NCBI GenBank assembly: GCA_018266455.1
Contig: JAFEAJ010000014.1
Span: forward strand, 1-64,000
Reading direction: 5' to 3'
Source of the DNA: Bacteroidota bacterium
GTDB taxonomy: Bacteria > Bacteroidota > Bacteroidia > Chitinophagales > Chitinophagaceae
Length of the DNA stretch: 64,000 nt
Shown here: positions 16,995-26,333 of the stretch, piece after piece
How positions within the stretch are numbered: the stretch's first letter is position 1
Layout: each line of letters begins with the position of its first letter
Position numbers and translations under genes: made by a program
Notes under the pieces: generated by a model
What the model saw: only the letters and a program-made list of their open reading frames with translations
Told to the model about the DNA's origin: nothing
Databases searched by the model: none

Positions 16995-17825
16995 TTAATA
17001 TTCAACCAATTCCGTTATAGGTTCCTGGGCGTATTTGGAAATCCCGTTCAGGCAAAAAATAATCCCTTCCGTTCGCTTTTTGTCCATGATGGCCCGATTG
17101 TGCACTGACTCTTCATTTGAATAATTGAACTTATGGTGCAAATGATACTGAAGGGCTTTATTTTTCATAGGCACAAACTGGTAGCCCAATGCCCTGAACC
17201 GCCATTCAATGTCATCATCTTCTCCTGCAGTCGCTTTTTGATAATCTTCATCGAAACCATTTATGGCCAAAATATCAGTTTTCAAAAAACCCATATTGCT
17301 GCCCTGCACGCCTTTGTTCCTTTGCTTTCTTAAAAACCCGGGGATATTTGGCAGGTATAAGACATCTTCAACGCGTTTAGACCCGCTCGCTATGAGATTG
17401 AACAGGCTGAGTAGGCTGAGGTTTTTTGAAAACAGCAGTTTTGCCGTAATCCGCTCGCTTAATAAAGCCCTTCGCCCGAACAAAACACTTTTAGGCTTGA
17501 TCGTTTTTATATATTCTTTAAAAAAAGCCCGGTGCAAAATGCAATCGCCATCTATAATAATAATCAGCTCACCACTTGCAATCCATATTGCTTTATTCAA
17601 CATCTCGTTTTTCCTGAAGCCTTCGTCCTTTTTCTGGTAAACATGCAATAACCTTAAAGGGAACTTCCTGGCAATGCCATAAAGAAAATCCTTTGTTTCT
17701 GAAGCATTATCGTCTTCGGCAATAACCACTTCAAAATTTTTATACTCTTGGTACAACAGGGACATTAATATCAGCTCCAGGAAATCCAGTCGCTTATAAT
17801 AAGAAATAATCAGGGAAATTTTCAT
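16995..17825 (-). CDS. Glycosyltransferase family 2 (GT-A fold)
   Basis: 276 residues. Start KISLIISYYKRLDFLELIL, nucleotide-binding VVIAEDDNASETKDFL, the metal-binding DXD-like IIIDGDCILH, and a C-terminal galactosyltransferase-like segment (VQGSNMGFLKTDILAINGFD ... GEDDDIEWRFRALGY). This resembles family 2 enzymes with a Glyco_transf_7C end such as LPS-core or chondroitin-type transferases. The ATG at 17825 was chosen since the 26 residues upstream are outside the fold. It is the first gene of the operon GT2, GT4, meaB. Confidence 0.9.
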   Translation of the reverse strand: MKISLIISYYKRLDFLELILMSLLYQEYKNFEVVIAEDDNASETKDFLYGIARKFPLRLLHVYQKKDEGFRKNEMLNKAIWIASGELIIIIDGDCILHRAFFKEYIKTIKPKSVLFGRRALLSERITAKLLFSKNLSLLSLFNLIASGSKRVEDVLYLPNIPGFLRKQRNKGVQGSNMGFLKTDILAINGFDEDYQKATAGEDDDIEWRFRALGYQFVPMKNKALQYHLHHKFNYSNEESVHNRAIMDKKRTEGIIFCLNGISKYAQEPITELVEY

Positions 17826-17863
17826 ATTTGATGGATATAGCAAACAAGGTCTTGAAAAGATTA

Positions 17864-17891
17864 CAAAGCTATATCGTTCAAAAATAACAAA
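17864..17891 (-). promoter_or_regulatory. Promoter of the GT2-GT4-meaB operon
   Basis: Minus-strand TTTG (17891-17888), 16 bases, then TAGCTTTG (17871-17864), close to the Bacteroidota pattern of TTTG and TAnnTTTG about 19 bases apart. The spacer is slightly short. It lies upstream of the ATG at 17825 and supports that start. Confidence 0.45.
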
Positions 17892-17951
17892 AGCTGCCTG
17901 CATAGCTTATATTTATTCTAAAATGCGCTAAGCATTTTCAGTTTGAATTTT

Positions 17952-17959
17952 TAATTTTG
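17952..17959 (+). promoter_or_regulatory. -7 box of the LON-domain gene
   Basis: TAATTTTG fits TAnnTTTG, 14 bases before the ATG at 17974, implying a very short leader. Confidence 0.35.
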
Positions 17960-17973
17960 GCGATGATGTCCTT

Positions 17974-18618
17974 ATGACCAATTTTATTCCCATATTCCCC
18001 CTGAGCATCGTGGTGTACCCCGGCGAAAGCCTGAACCTGCACATATTTGAGCCCCGTTACAAACAACTCGTTAACGAATGTTATACCGATGCAAAGCCTT
18101 TCGGCATACCTTCGGTCATTAACAATGAAGTACAGGAAATGGGCACACTTGTGAAAATAACAGAGATAGCGGCTGTGCACGAAAGCGGGGAAATGGATAT
18201 AAAAACCCGGGGAGTGAGCGTGTTCCGCATTCTTGAGCTGATAAAGTCTGTGCCGGATAAGCTGTACAGTGGCGCTATTGTTAACCACCCCGACAACCTG
18301 ATGGCTACAGGGAAAAGGGAGCTTATGCAAAAAGTGGTCAATGCGGTAAGAGAACTTCACCGGCTGCTAAAAATAAACAAGGATTTTAATAAAGCCGACG
18401 ATGACCTGTTGGCTTATGACATTGCTCACCATGCCGGGCTTTCGCTGGATGAAGAATATGAATTGCTGAAACTGCTGCGCGAAGAACAGAGACAGGAATT
18501 CCTGAAGCGCCACCTTGGCAAAGTGATACCGGTAATTGCACAAATGGAAACGCTTAAAGAGAAGGTGAAACTGAATGGCCATTTCAAAAACCTGTCATCG
18601 TTCAATTTCGAAGATTGA
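17974..18618 (+). CDS. LON N-terminal substrate-binding domain protein
   Basis: 214 residues. The family start (IPIFPLSIVVYPGESLNLHIFEPRYKQLV) matches the N-terminal domain of Lon protease and stand-alone LON_substr_bdg proteins. No AAA+ or Ser-Lys protease domain follows; instead there is an alpha-helical C-terminal part (LLAYDIAHHAGLSLDEEYELLKLL). Stand-alone members are thought to bind misfolded or specific proteins, but their role is not settled. It is 97 bp before coaX. Confidence 0.88.
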   Translation: MTNFIPIFPLSIVVYPGESLNLHIFEPRYKQLVNECYTDAKPFGIPSVINNEVQEMGTLVKITEIAAVHESGEMDIKTRGVSVFRILELIKSVPDKLYSGAIVNHPDNLMATGKRELMQKVVNAVRELHRLLKINKDFNKADDDLLAYDIAHHAGLSLDEEYELLKLLREEQRQEFLKRHLGKVIPVIAQMETLKEKVKLNGHFKNLSSFNFED

Positions 18619-18715
18619 TATTTCACATAGCTGACAGGCACTTGTTGCCCTCCTCAGCCCAGGTTAAATCGATCAGAAAATAAAAGGCCTATAGGCATTT
18701 CAAAATTTTGTTTTC

Positions 18716-19444
18716 ATGTCCACAACTTTATGTTTCGATTTTGGCAATACCCGGTTAAAGTGTGCTGTTTTTACCGGCAACCGGTTTATAAAAGAAATCT
18801 TTCTGGAAAATGACGATGCAGGAACAATCGAAACCCTTCTCAAAACCTATCATCCCCAAAAAACAATCCTCTCGTCTGTCATCAACCATAATACCGAAAT
18901 TGAAAACATTTTAAGCGGGCTTACCCGCTTTCACAAGCTCAGCCATCTTTCAAAATTTCCGATTACAGCGCCTGTTGGCAAACCAGATACCATCGGTGCC
19001 GACCGGCTTGCGCTGGTGGTGGCCGCAATTAGCCTTTTCCCGGGAAAAAATAGCCTGGTGGTTGGGTTGGGTTCGGCCATTACTTACAATTTTGTCAATA
19101 AATACAATGAATTTCTGGGCGGTGGCATTTCTCCGGGTATGGAGATGCGCTTCAGGTCGCTGAAAGAATTTACAGCTAAGCTGCCCCTGGTGAAAGCTGA
19201 CTGGAATTTTCCGCTGATCGGCTATGATACCAGGACAAATATTCTTAGCGGGGTTATTTTTGGCATAGCAAAAGAGATTGATGGCACCATCGATGCCTAT
19301 GCTGAAAAGTATGATAATTTTAACGTGCTTTTAAGCGGAGGTGATGCATCGTATTTCACGCGCTACATTAAAAACAAGACATTTGCAGACCCGTTTTTAA
19401 TCTATAAAGGTTTATATGCCATCAGCGAGTTCAACCAACAATAA
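18716..19444 (+). CDS. coaX: Type III pantothenate kinase
   Basis: 242 residues. Phosphorylates pantothenate, the first step of coenzyme A synthesis. ASKHA fold with the phosphate-1 motif FDFGNTRLK (Asp8) and the IGADRLAL motif with the catalytic Asp96. The third motif, usually DxGT(A/C)xT, reads VVGLGSAITYN, so the usual Asp is Gly117 and the Thr is Ser120. The family pattern is otherwise intact (GGGISPGMEMRFRSLKEFTAKLP), so this may be a lineage variant rather than loss of function. Its end overlaps the lptC start by 29 bases. Confidence 0.92.
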   Translation: MSTTLCFDFGNTRLKCAVFTGNRFIKEIFLENDDAGTIETLLKTYHPQKTILSSVINHNTEIENILSGLTRFHKLSHLSKFPITAPVGKPDTIGADRLALVVAAISLFPGKNSLVVGLGSAITYNFVNKYNEFLGGGISPGMEMRFRSLKEFTAKLPLVKADWNFPLIGYDTRTNILSGVIFGIAKEIDGTIDAYAEKYDNFNVLLSGGDASYFTRYIKNKTFADPFLIYKGLYAISEFNQQ

Positions 19445-20006
19445 ACAAAAAATCAGTTGTCGGCTGATGGCCTTTGTTGCCTTTTGCTTTTTTTGCATTT
19501 TCAGTTGTACCAATAATATAAAGGACATTCCCATTATTGGCAAAAAACAACTAACCATTGAAGAAGGCTGGAACATTGAAAGTTATTACAGCCTTGAAGC
19601 AAAAATGAAAGCAAAACTCACGGCTCCTTATATGATACGCCATATTACCGATTCAATTTATGTTGAGTTCCCCAAATCGCTGCATGTGGATTTTTTTAAT
19701 GACAGCTTGATAATTGACAGCAAACTGGATGCGCTTTATGGCAAATACCGCGAATTTGAACGAAAAGTTTTCCTAAAAGACAGTGTAGTGGTAAAAAATA
19801 TTGTTAAAGGCGATACGCTCCATTGCGATGAGCTGTGGTGGGACCAGGACAAACAAAAATTTTATACTGACAAAAAAGTGCGCATCAACACAAAAGATAA
19901 AATTATTTTAGGCACAGGGCTGGAAGCAGCACAAAATTTCAGTTGGTACGTCATCCACCAGGTTACAGGACAGATCATGACTTCGGGAAATGAAATACCA
20001 AAGTAA
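19416..20006 (+). CDS. lptC: LptC-like LPS export protein
   Basis: 196 residues. LptC passes lipopolysaccharide from the LptBFG transporter to the periplasmic bridge. An N-terminal hydrophobic segment (LMAFVAFCFFCIFSC) with a possible lipobox cysteine is followed by beta-strand repeats of the OstA/LptC fold: AKLTAPYMIRHITDSIYVEFP, DALYGKYREFERKVFLKDSV, DTLHCDELWWDQDKQKFYTDK. The Bacteroidota form of the family has this pattern. It overlaps coaX by 29 bases, implying coupled translation. lptB is 13 kb away, at 33336. Confidence 0.88.
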   Translation: MPSASSTNNKQKISCRLMAFVAFCFFCIFSCTNNIKDIPIIGKKQLTIEEGWNIESYYSLEAKMKAKLTAPYMIRHITDSIYVEFPKSLHVDFFNDSLIIDSKLDALYGKYREFERKVFLKDSVVVKNIVKGDTLHCDELWWDQDKQKFYTDKKVRINTKDKIILGTGLEAAQNFSWYVIHQVTGQIMTSGNEIPK

Positions 20007-20047
20007 GGCCTTGCCACCAGTTGGCGCTAATGGCCATCGAGGTTCCC

Positions 20048-20662
20048 TTAATCCTTTTTTATCGGCACGCTATCTTTCCATTGCCATAAATGAATACAGG
20101 CATAAGTTCGGTAAGGGCTCCACTTTTTTGAAATGCGCAACAGGTCTTCTTTGAATCTCTTCTTATCTGAATTGTCCAAATCGTATAATTTGATCATGGC
20201 ATTTTGTATGCCAAGGTCATCAACAGCAAAAACATCTTCCCTGCCCAGGGCAAACATCAACAACATTTCAACTGTCCATTGGCCCACGCCTTTTATTTCG
20301 GTAAGGTATTCTATCACTTCCTCATTGCTCAATTTATTAAGGTGCTTATGGCCCATCCCCTTTTCAATTGCGAACCTGGCCACATTATGTACATAATTTG
20401 CCTTGGCATTAGACAAACCGATTGACCTCAAGGTTTCAAAAGGCGTTTCAAGTATTTGTTCGGGCGTGGGCAAATTTGTATCGTACAAGCGCAAAAAACG
20501 TTTATGGATAACATCGGCTACTTTTGTAGATAGCTGCTGGCTCATTATCGAAGCACAAAGATAAACAGGTATGTTTTCCCTTTTTTGGAGCCTTACCGGC
20601 ATATTCACATTGACCAGGTTCTTAAGCTTCCTGTCTTTTAAAAGATGAGCGACATATTCCAT
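20048..20662 (-). CDS. AlkA-type DNA-3-methyladenine glycosylase
   Basis: 204 residues of the HhH-GPD superfamily; removes alkylated bases from DNA. The family segment YLCASIMSQQLSTKVADVI precedes the helix-hairpin-helix (LTEIKGVGQWTVEMLLMFALG) and the catalytic aspartate region (DVFAVDDLGIQNAMIKLY, Asp148 or Asp149). The end WSPYRTYACIHLWQWKDS is typical. It lacks the N-terminal AlkA beta domain, as in the short DNA glycosylase 2 forms. It converges with lptC, 41 bp apart. Confidence 0.93.
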   Translation of the reverse strand: MEYVAHLLKDRKLKNLVNVNMPVRLQKRENIPVYLCASIMSQQLSTKVADVIHKRFLRLYDTNLPTPEQILETPFETLRSIGLSNAKANYVHNVARFAIEKGMGHKHLNKLSNEEVIEYLTEIKGVGQWTVEMLLMFALGREDVFAVDDLGIQNAMIKLYDLDNSDKKRFKEDLLRISKKWSPYRTYACIHLWQWKDSVPIKKD

Positions 20663-20748
20663 ACCAAAATGTTTTTTTTGATTTGATGTTCCCTGTTTTT
20701 TTCGCTATTTGCGGCTTAACTTATCTTGAAAATATAAAATTTTGCGCC

Positions 20749-21426
20749 ATGCCCAGGAAAATAATCACAACTGCCGACGGCTCTCATTCAATAGCATTGG
20801 AGGAATCGAATGACACCTATCATTCGCGATATGGAGCAATACAGGAATCAACACACGTTTTCATTGGAACCGGGTTGTTGCCATTATTAAGATCGCAGGA
20901 AACCATCTGCGTTTTCGAAATGGGTTTCGGCACAGGACTTAATGCATTGCTCACCTGTATTGAGGCTGAAAAAACCAGGCAAAAAATATATTATGAAGCC
21001 ATTGAGCTTTACCCGCTTGGCGATGACATTGCCGGCGCATTGAATTATTGTGAACGATTGCAAAGAACAGGCCTAAAAGAATCGTTCGAAGAAATGCATG
21101 TCGGGGAATGGGAAAAAGAAATCAACATCAGCCCTTATTTTTCTTTTAAAAAAAGAAAATCGGACATGATAGATTACAATAGTTCAATCTCGTTCCATTT
21201 AATATATTATGATGCTTTTGCCCCAAATGCGCAACCGGAGCTGTGGACAAAAGAGGTTTTGTTGAAATTATACAAACTACTGGCTGCAAACGGAATCCTT
21301 GTTACTTATTGCTCAAAAGGTGAAGTAAGAAGGAACATGCAGGCGCTAGGGTTTATGGTTAAAAAAGTGCCCGGGCCAAAGGGCAAGCGCGAAATAATAA
21401 AGGCGATAAAACAATCAGGGGAATAA
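20749..21426 (+). CDS. mnmD: MnmD-type tRNA U34 methyltransferase
   Basis: 225 residues. Methylates 5-aminomethyl-2-thiouridine at position 34 of tRNA, the MnmC1 half of the enterobacterial MnmC fusion. SAM motif VFEMGFGTGLNALLT, then LIYYDAFAPNAQPELWT, LAANGILVTYCSKGEVRRNM and LGFMVKKVPGPKGKREI are diagnostic. There is no MnmC2 oxidoreductase domain. I used the ATG at 20749 (MPRKIITTADGSHS); the frame extends upstream but that part is not in the family. It overlaps the fasciclin gene tail to tail by 12 bases. Confidence 0.94.
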   Translation: MPRKIITTADGSHSIALEESNDTYHSRYGAIQESTHVFIGTGLLPLLRSQETICVFEMGFGTGLNALLTCIEAEKTRQKIYYEAIELYPLGDDIAGALNYCERLQRTGLKESFEEMHVGEWEKEINISPYFSFKKRKSDMIDYNSSISFHLIYYDAFAPNAQPELWTKEVLLKLYKLLAANGILVTYCSKGEVRRNMQALGFMVKKVPGPKGKREIIKAIKQSGE

Positions 21427-22389
21427 AACCTGGTTTATCTTATGTATCACTCCATTTGTAGCCTGGATATTTGTAGTAATAATTGATGCCGCAGTAGAAT
21501 CTCCTTTACTTTTAATGGTTAGCCCGAACTGTGAAGACACAAACAAAGAATCAGGGTTTGGCGAATAAACAGAATACAGGGTATCCGTTAAAGAAAGGCC
21601 TGATGAAAATATCCGGCCGGCTACAATATGGGTTTGCAACAGCCTTGCTACCGTATCTGGATTGCCGGCAAAAATAATTGCAGAAGTAGAATCGGCAGTT
21701 GACCTAAATGCACTGTTTGTGGGAGCAAATAAGGTATACGCTCCACTGGCAAGCAAATTAAAGATATTACCATAAGCAGCACTGTTTTTTGCTACCATGA
21801 TAGCAGTATCTAAAAAACTTAATGTGCTGTCGTTTTGTATTACCGTGAGGATATTGCCCTGGGGAGGATAATACAACCCGGACAAAACCTGTATAACGCC
21901 GTTTTTTGCGATAACATCGCTTTGCGAAATAGCTTTGCCATTAATATACCCTGCCCCGTTGAAAACGGTACAGTAAATAGTATCAGGTTGGTTTAACATC
22001 TCCAGAGGGGCATTAGGCCCGGTAGGCAGGCCTCCGCCCGCTAATTTCAACGCTTGGCCCTGAATGATATAATAAGCCAGGAATTTCCTTAAGGAATCCC
22101 TGGTCATTTTATACACCGATGAATCCGTAAAGCCGGCACTTAGGCAAGCTGCATCAGTAGGGAGAAAAAGGGTGAAAGGCCCTGACAGGTCAAGCAGGGA
22201 ATCCAACCCAGACTTTGAGAGCGCACTGTCGAATATGGTTACATTCGATCCGCCTTTTACAATTGCTGCAATAGTGCTTGTTGATGGAGTTAAAGGCGGC
22301 ACACTGGTGTTTTTTACACAGCCGGCAATAATAGCCGTCAGGGCAAAAGCACATATCACTATCTTTTTGTTCAAAGCGCTTGTTCGCAT
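21415..22389 (-). CDS. Fasciclin (FAS1) domain lipoprotein
   Basis: 324 residues. The signal peptide ends in a lipobox (ALTAIIAGCVKN). Two FAS1 domains follow: the first at about 40-175 (IFDSALSKSGLDSLL ... PFTLFLPTDAACLSAG) and the second at about 180-324 (LSFLDTAIMVAKNSAAYG ... AYTLFAPTNSAF, NIQATNGVIHKINQVLF). FAS1 domains mediate adhesion or matrix contacts. Probably surface-exposed. The stop codon lies inside the mnmD 3' end on the other strand. Confidence 0.92.
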   Translation of the reverse strand: MRTSALNKKIVICAFALTAIIAGCVKNTSVPPLTPSTSTIAAIVKGGSNVTIFDSALSKSGLDSLLDLSGPFTLFLPTDAACLSAGFTDSSVYKMTRDSLRKFLAYYIIQGQALKLAGGGLPTGPNAPLEMLNQPDTIYCTVFNGAGYINGKAISQSDVIAKNGVIQVLSGLYYPPQGNILTVIQNDSTLSFLDTAIMVAKNSAAYGNIFNLLASGAYTLFAPTNSAFRSTADSTSAIIFAGNPDTVARLLQTHIVAGRIFSSGLSLTDTLYSVYSPNPDSLFVSSQFGLTIKSKGDSTAASIITTNIQATNGVIHKINQVLFP

Positions 22390-22517
22390 AATCCGGTTTT
22401 CATTAATAATTGAATCCTGAATATTTAATAATGTTCATTTTCTTTACCATTACGGAATGATCAGGGAAGGGGTTGTGGCGGCAGTTGGAACATCATAACG
22501 GCTAACCGGCAAAATAA

Positions 22518-24008
22518 TTATTCAAAGCCATAGCTTACTTTCCCGTCTTTCTCATCTTTCATCAAAATACCAAGCTGCTGCAATTGGTTGCGTATTTTAT
22601 CAGAGGTGGCATAATCTTTTTTTGCCCTTGACTCCTTCCTGATATCAGCCAGCAGGTCAAGCACGCCTTTCAACTTATCGAGCTCCAATTCGTCCTCATT
22701 CTTCAATCCTAAAACATTTTCAATATAACTGGCAAACTGTTCTTTCACATAAGCAAAGCATTCGGCAGACATGGTTTTTTTTTCAAGCACACCGCTTTTA
22801 AAGGAGTTGATATGATTTACCAGGGAAAACATGTGAGCCAGGGCTTTTGCCGTATTGAAATCATCGTTCATGGATTCATCCATCTCACGGCAATAAGCAT
22901 AAAAGAGGTCTTCTGTTTGTATATCCCTTTCTTTCAAAGGGTCAAAAGCAAGGTGCTGCAATTCCTTATAAGCGTCCCACAACCGTTTCAGCCCCTTTTC
23001 TGCTGCCTGCAACGCATCATTGCTAAAATCGAGCGTGCTGCGGTAATGCGTTTGCAAAATAAAAAAACGCACAGTCATGGGCGAATAGGCCTGTGCCAGC
23101 AAAGCATGGCTACCTGTGAACAACTCCGACAGCTTGATCACGTTGTTATAGCTTTTGCCCATCTTTTTTCCGTTAATGGTGATCATGTTGTTGTGAAGCC
23201 AATAACGGGCTGGCATTTTATGGTTGCATATCATGCTCTGGGCAATCTCGCTTTCATGGTGCGGGAACTGCAGGTCCATGCCGCCCCCGTGTATATCGAA
23301 CTGGTCGCCGAGATATTTGGCGCTCATAGCAGAACATTCAATGTGCCATCCAGGGAATCCTACGCCCCAGGGGCTTTTCCAGCGCATGATGTGCTCAGGA
23401 GATGCAGATTTCCACAATGCAAAATCTTGTTTGTTCTTTTTTTCATCCTGGTTTTCCAACTCACGGGTGGTTTCCAGCAGATCATCAATTACCCTGCCGC
23501 TCAGTTTGCCATAGGGATATTTCTCGGCATATTTTTTTACATCGAAATATACTGAGCCATTTACTTCATAAGCGTATCCTGCCGCAATAATTTCTTCGAT
23601 CATAGTGATCTGCTCAACGATATGGCCTGTTGCAGTAGGCTCGATGCTTGGCTCAAGGTTATTGAACCTGAGCATGGCCCAATGAAAAAGGTTGCTGTAT
23701 TTCTGGACCAGTTCCATCGGCTCCAGCTTTTCGATCACCGCCTTTTTTGAAATTTTGTCTTCTGCCTCGCGGCCTTCCTCTTCGAAATGGCCGGCATCGG
23801 TGATGTTACGCACATAACGGACTTTATATCCCAAGTGCAACAGGTACCTGTAAACAACATCAAAAGTTATGAACGGCCTGGCATGGCCCAAATGGCTTTC
23901 CCCGCTTACTGTTGGCCCGCAGACATACATGCCAACATGGCCTGCGATAATAGGTGTGAACACTTCTTTTTCTCTCGAATAAGAATTATAAACTTTTAGC
24001 GGGTTCAT
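22518..24008 (-). CDS. cysS: Cysteinyl-tRNA synthetase
   Basis: 496 residues. Charges tRNA-Cys. Class I signature region [19 protein letters not shown] holds the HIGH-equivalent HLGH. The zinc-site segment is WHIECSAMS with HHESEIAQS, and the KMSKS loop reads KKMGKSYNN. The C-terminal DALR-like helical domain is present ([17 protein letters not shown]). I chose the ATG at 24008, which gives the family N-terminus [14 protein letters not shown]; an upstream in-frame start exists at 24065. Confidence 0.97.
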   Translation of the reverse strand: MNPLKVYNSYSREKEVFTPIIAGHVGMYVCGPTVSGESHLGHARPFITFDVVYRYLLHLGYKVRYVRNITDAGHFEEEGREAEDKISKKAVIEKLEPMELVQKYSNLFHWAMLRFNNLEPSIEPTATGHIVEQITMIEEIIAAGYAYEVNGSVYFDVKKYAEKYPYGKLSGRVIDDLLETTRELENQDEKKNKQDFALWKSASPEHIMRWKSPWGVGFPGWHIECSAMSAKYLGDQFDIHGGGMDLQFPHHESEIAQSMICNHKMPARYWLHNNMITINGKKMGKSYNNVIKLSELFTGSHALLAQAYSPMTVRFFILQTHYRSTLDFSNDALQAAEKGLKRLWDAYKELQHLAFDPLKERDIQTEDLFYAYCREMDESMNDDFNTAKALAHMFSLVNHINSFKSGVLEKKTMSAECFAYVKEQFASYIENVLGLKNEDELELDKLKGVLDLLADIRKESRAKKDYATSDKIRNQLQQLGILMKDEKDGKVSYGFE

Positions 24009-24073
24009 GTCTTCAATTTCCGGTAAACAATCCTGATTAATAAAAAATTCCAAATTGCTGCTCACAGCCAGCG

Positions 24074-24081
24074 CAAAAATA
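24074..24081 (-). promoter_or_regulatory. Candidate -7 box of cysS
   Basis: Minus-strand TATTTTTG fits TAnnTTTG, 65 bases upstream of the cysS ATG. No -33 element is evident. Confidence 0.3.
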
Positions 24082-24166
24082 GGCTATCGTCAACAAACGC
24101 TGCAACAATAACAGGGGTGATAAAGAAAAGGCATTTGTCTTTGGAAGTTCATGTGGTAAATGTAAA

Positions 24167-25309
24167 TTATTTGCTTGTATCGGGCAATTGAAAGTCGGCA
24201 ATCACAGGATGGTGATCGGAATAGGGGAGCTTAAAATTTTTACATTGCAAGACTTTGAAGCCGGGAGAGGCCATAATATAATCGATCCGCAGGGTAGGGG
24301 AAAGGTTAACATAGGTCCTGCCAATGCCAAATCCTTTTTTGATGAATGCATCCTGCATATTGCCTTTTATAGTAGCATAGGTATAGGAATTGGGAACGTC
24401 ATTAAAATCGCCACATATAATATTGAGATGGCTGCTTGAATCCATTACGCTCCGCACCAGTTCAGCCTGAGCTGCTCTAAAAACGTATGCGCGTTTCAGC
24501 TTTTTAATTATAGACTTAGAGGCCTGGAACATGCTGTCGTCTGCATTTTTGATAATCTCGATATTATGAAAGTCTTTATTCCTGAATAAGACTGATTGCA
24601 AATGAGTAGTAAATATCCTCAGCGTTTTTCCGTTCACATCTACATCCGCAACAATAAGGCTTTCCGTTGCCCTGATATTGGCCACCTTTTGGAATTTTTG
24701 CTGCATGGTATCGGTGATTGGATATCTCGAAAAAATGATAACGCCCGATTCATACATGCCACTGTAATGATGATAGTCATGCGAAAAAAAATAATATGGA
24801 TAGTTGAGCTCTTTCTGGATATAAATAATGTTATCAGGCAATTTTTTAGGGTTATGGCATTCAAAGAATTCCTGGAAGCACATGATATCTGCATTTTGCT
24901 GCTTCAGGAATTCTGTCATCTTCTTCCAGTGCAAAGTATCTGGTTTTGCTTTCGTAAATTCATCCCACTCATGCACATTCCATGTCAGCACCCGTAACGA
25001 GCCTTCAGCCTTTTCGCTTTTAAAGGGCGCGCCAATATGAAATGCAAAAAACGACTTGACATTTGACCACCCGATAACCATGGCTGATAATGAAACGAGT
25101 GACCAGCGGCGGGAATAAAAGAAAAGCCAGAACAAGAAAAACCCAAAAACAATCAGCAACAGCAAAGGGAATATCAGGCCCAATAACGATACGGCCCACC
25201 ACTTCGCCGGGTTTAAAAAAAAGTTGCAGCAGGCCAGCAAAAATAGCAATGCTGCAATAATGTTTGCAATAACTACAATTTTTTTGGTGAATTTTCGCAG
25301 CGCAGCCAT
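24167..25309 (-). CDS. Membrane-anchored endonuclease/exonuclease/phosphatase-family protein
   Basis: 380 residues. Two or three N-terminal membrane helices (residues about 12-32, 38-65 and 70-90) tether an EEP domain. Active-site segments: VLTWNVHEWDE, DIMCFQEFFE (metal-binding Glu), IFTTHLQS, IICGDFNDVPNSYTY, RIDYIMASPGF and the final catalytic YSDHHPVIADF. All are intact, so it should be an active phosphoesterase of the DNase I fold. The substrate (nucleic acid, lipid or inositol phosphate) is unknown. It is 12 bp after the pseudorhomboid gene in the same strand, likely one operon. Confidence 0.88.
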   Translation of the reverse strand: MAALRKFTKKIVVIANIIAALLFLLACCNFFLNPAKWWAVSLLGLIFPLLLLIVFGFFLFWLFFYSRRWSLVSLSAMVIGWSNVKSFFAFHIGAPFKSEKAEGSLRVLTWNVHEWDEFTKAKPDTLHWKKMTEFLKQQNADIMCFQEFFECHNPKKLPDNIIYIQKELNYPYYFFSHDYHHYSGMYESGVIIFSRYPITDTMQQKFQKVANIRATESLIVADVDVNGKTLRIFTTHLQSVLFRNKDFHNIEIIKNADDSMFQASKSIIKKLKRAYVFRAAQAELVRSVMDSSSHLNIICGDFNDVPNSYTYATIKGNMQDAFIKKGFGIGRTYVNLSPTLRIDYIMASPGFKVLQCKNFKLPYSDHHPVIADFQLPDTSK

Positions 25310-25321
25310 GTATGGCGTAAT

Positions 25322-26260
25322 TTACAAATCTTCCTTGTCTGCAGCCCTTTTCAGGATGTCTTTTTCTTCATCAGTAAGAAGGCGATAGCCCTGCTGATTG
25401 ATTTTATCGAGAATATCGTCAATGCGCTTTTGGGTGATGTTCGGGATTTTTTTATAGGGCTGAGTCCCTGAAACTTTATAATAAAATTCATCTTTTGGGT
25501 TCCTGATCTTTCTTTTTCGGTCTGGGTTAAAAAGATCATTGGCCCAATCCAAAACATGATTTAACCAAAGGCCCCAGTCCCTTCCTTTTTTCACTTGATA
25601 TATAAATAGAAAACCCATTGCTGCCCCGGCAATATTGGCAATATAAGTTCCCATATTGGTATGGGCAATGCTGGTAAAATCAATTACGATATATATAACC
25701 GTTAATACCCATAAAGGGATGCCCCCATTGATCATTGGGAAAATACGGTAATCTGGCGCTACTGTTGTGGTAGCAATGGCAATGGCAATAACACTTGGGC
25801 TGGCCCCAACCAGGTATGCCGTTGGTGCCTGCGCTTGTAGTTTTGGAAAAATATAATAAGAAAGAATAAAGAAAGCTGCCCCTGTCAATCCTCCATAAAA
25901 ATAAACGGGCACCAGTTTTCTGTTGCCTGCCAGGTCCTGCAAAACATAGCCAAATCCCCAAAGCCAAAGCATGTTGCCAAAAAAGCGCAAAAAAGAATCG
26001 TCCGAAAACATAAAGGTCAGCACTGCCCATGGCCTGTTGAACAATTTTCCAAGTTCTGCCGGAAGCACAAACCAATGAAAAATATTCTTATTATATGCTT
26101 CTATATCGAGGGAAGTAAGAAGGTAAATGGAAAAGATAAATTTAAGCACGGCAAAAAGCACTGCGTTCAAAACAATAAGCCGAATAAGAGCATTCCCATC
26201 CTGCCCCAGGCCCATTTTTTTGCGGTAACTGTCTTCCATGGCGTGCGTTTTCTCCATCAT
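25322..26260 (-). CDS. Rhomboid-family membrane protein lacking catalytic residues (pseudorhomboid)
   Basis: 312 residues with the six-helix rhomboid core and a C-terminal cytoplasmic tail of about 75 residues (ITQKRIDDILDKINQQGYRLL). The serine position is kept (Ser154, VGASPS) but the GxSG motif is broken by Pro155. The catalytic histidine of the last helix is Asn209 (YIANIAGAAMG in place of AHxGG), and the helix-2 HxxxN motif reads RFFGN (Arg92, Asn96). It is therefore predicted not to be a protease. The DEEKDIL-type tail is common in Bacteroidota paralogues. It directly follows an intact rhomboid gene on the same strand. Confidence 0.87.
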   Translation of the reverse strand: MMEKTHAMEDSYRKKMGLGQDGNALIRLIVLNAVLFAVLKFIFSIYLLTSLDIEAYNKNIFHWFVLPAELGKLFNRPWAVLTFMFSDDSFLRFFGNMLWLWGFGYVLQDLAGNRKLVPVYFYGGLTGAAFFILSYYIFPKLQAQAPTAYLVGASPSVIAIAIATTTVAPDYRIFPMINGGIPLWVLTVIYIVIDFTSIAHTNMGTYIANIAGAAMGFLFIYQVKKGRDWGLWLNHVLDWANDLFNPDRKRKIRNPKDEFYYKVSGTQPYKKIPNITQKRIDDILDKINQQGYRLLTDEEKDILKRAADKEDL

Positions 26261-26333
26261 ATAAAATTACAAAAACAGGTTCTTTGAAAGCGTGTTAAGC
26301 ATGTTTTATTAACAATAAAAAGAGCTGGTCGGT

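Noticed and set aside
22812..23555. Long open frame on plus within cysS
   Set aside because: It lies wholly opposite cysS, whose protein has all the family motifs; the plus-strand translation shows no recognisable domain.
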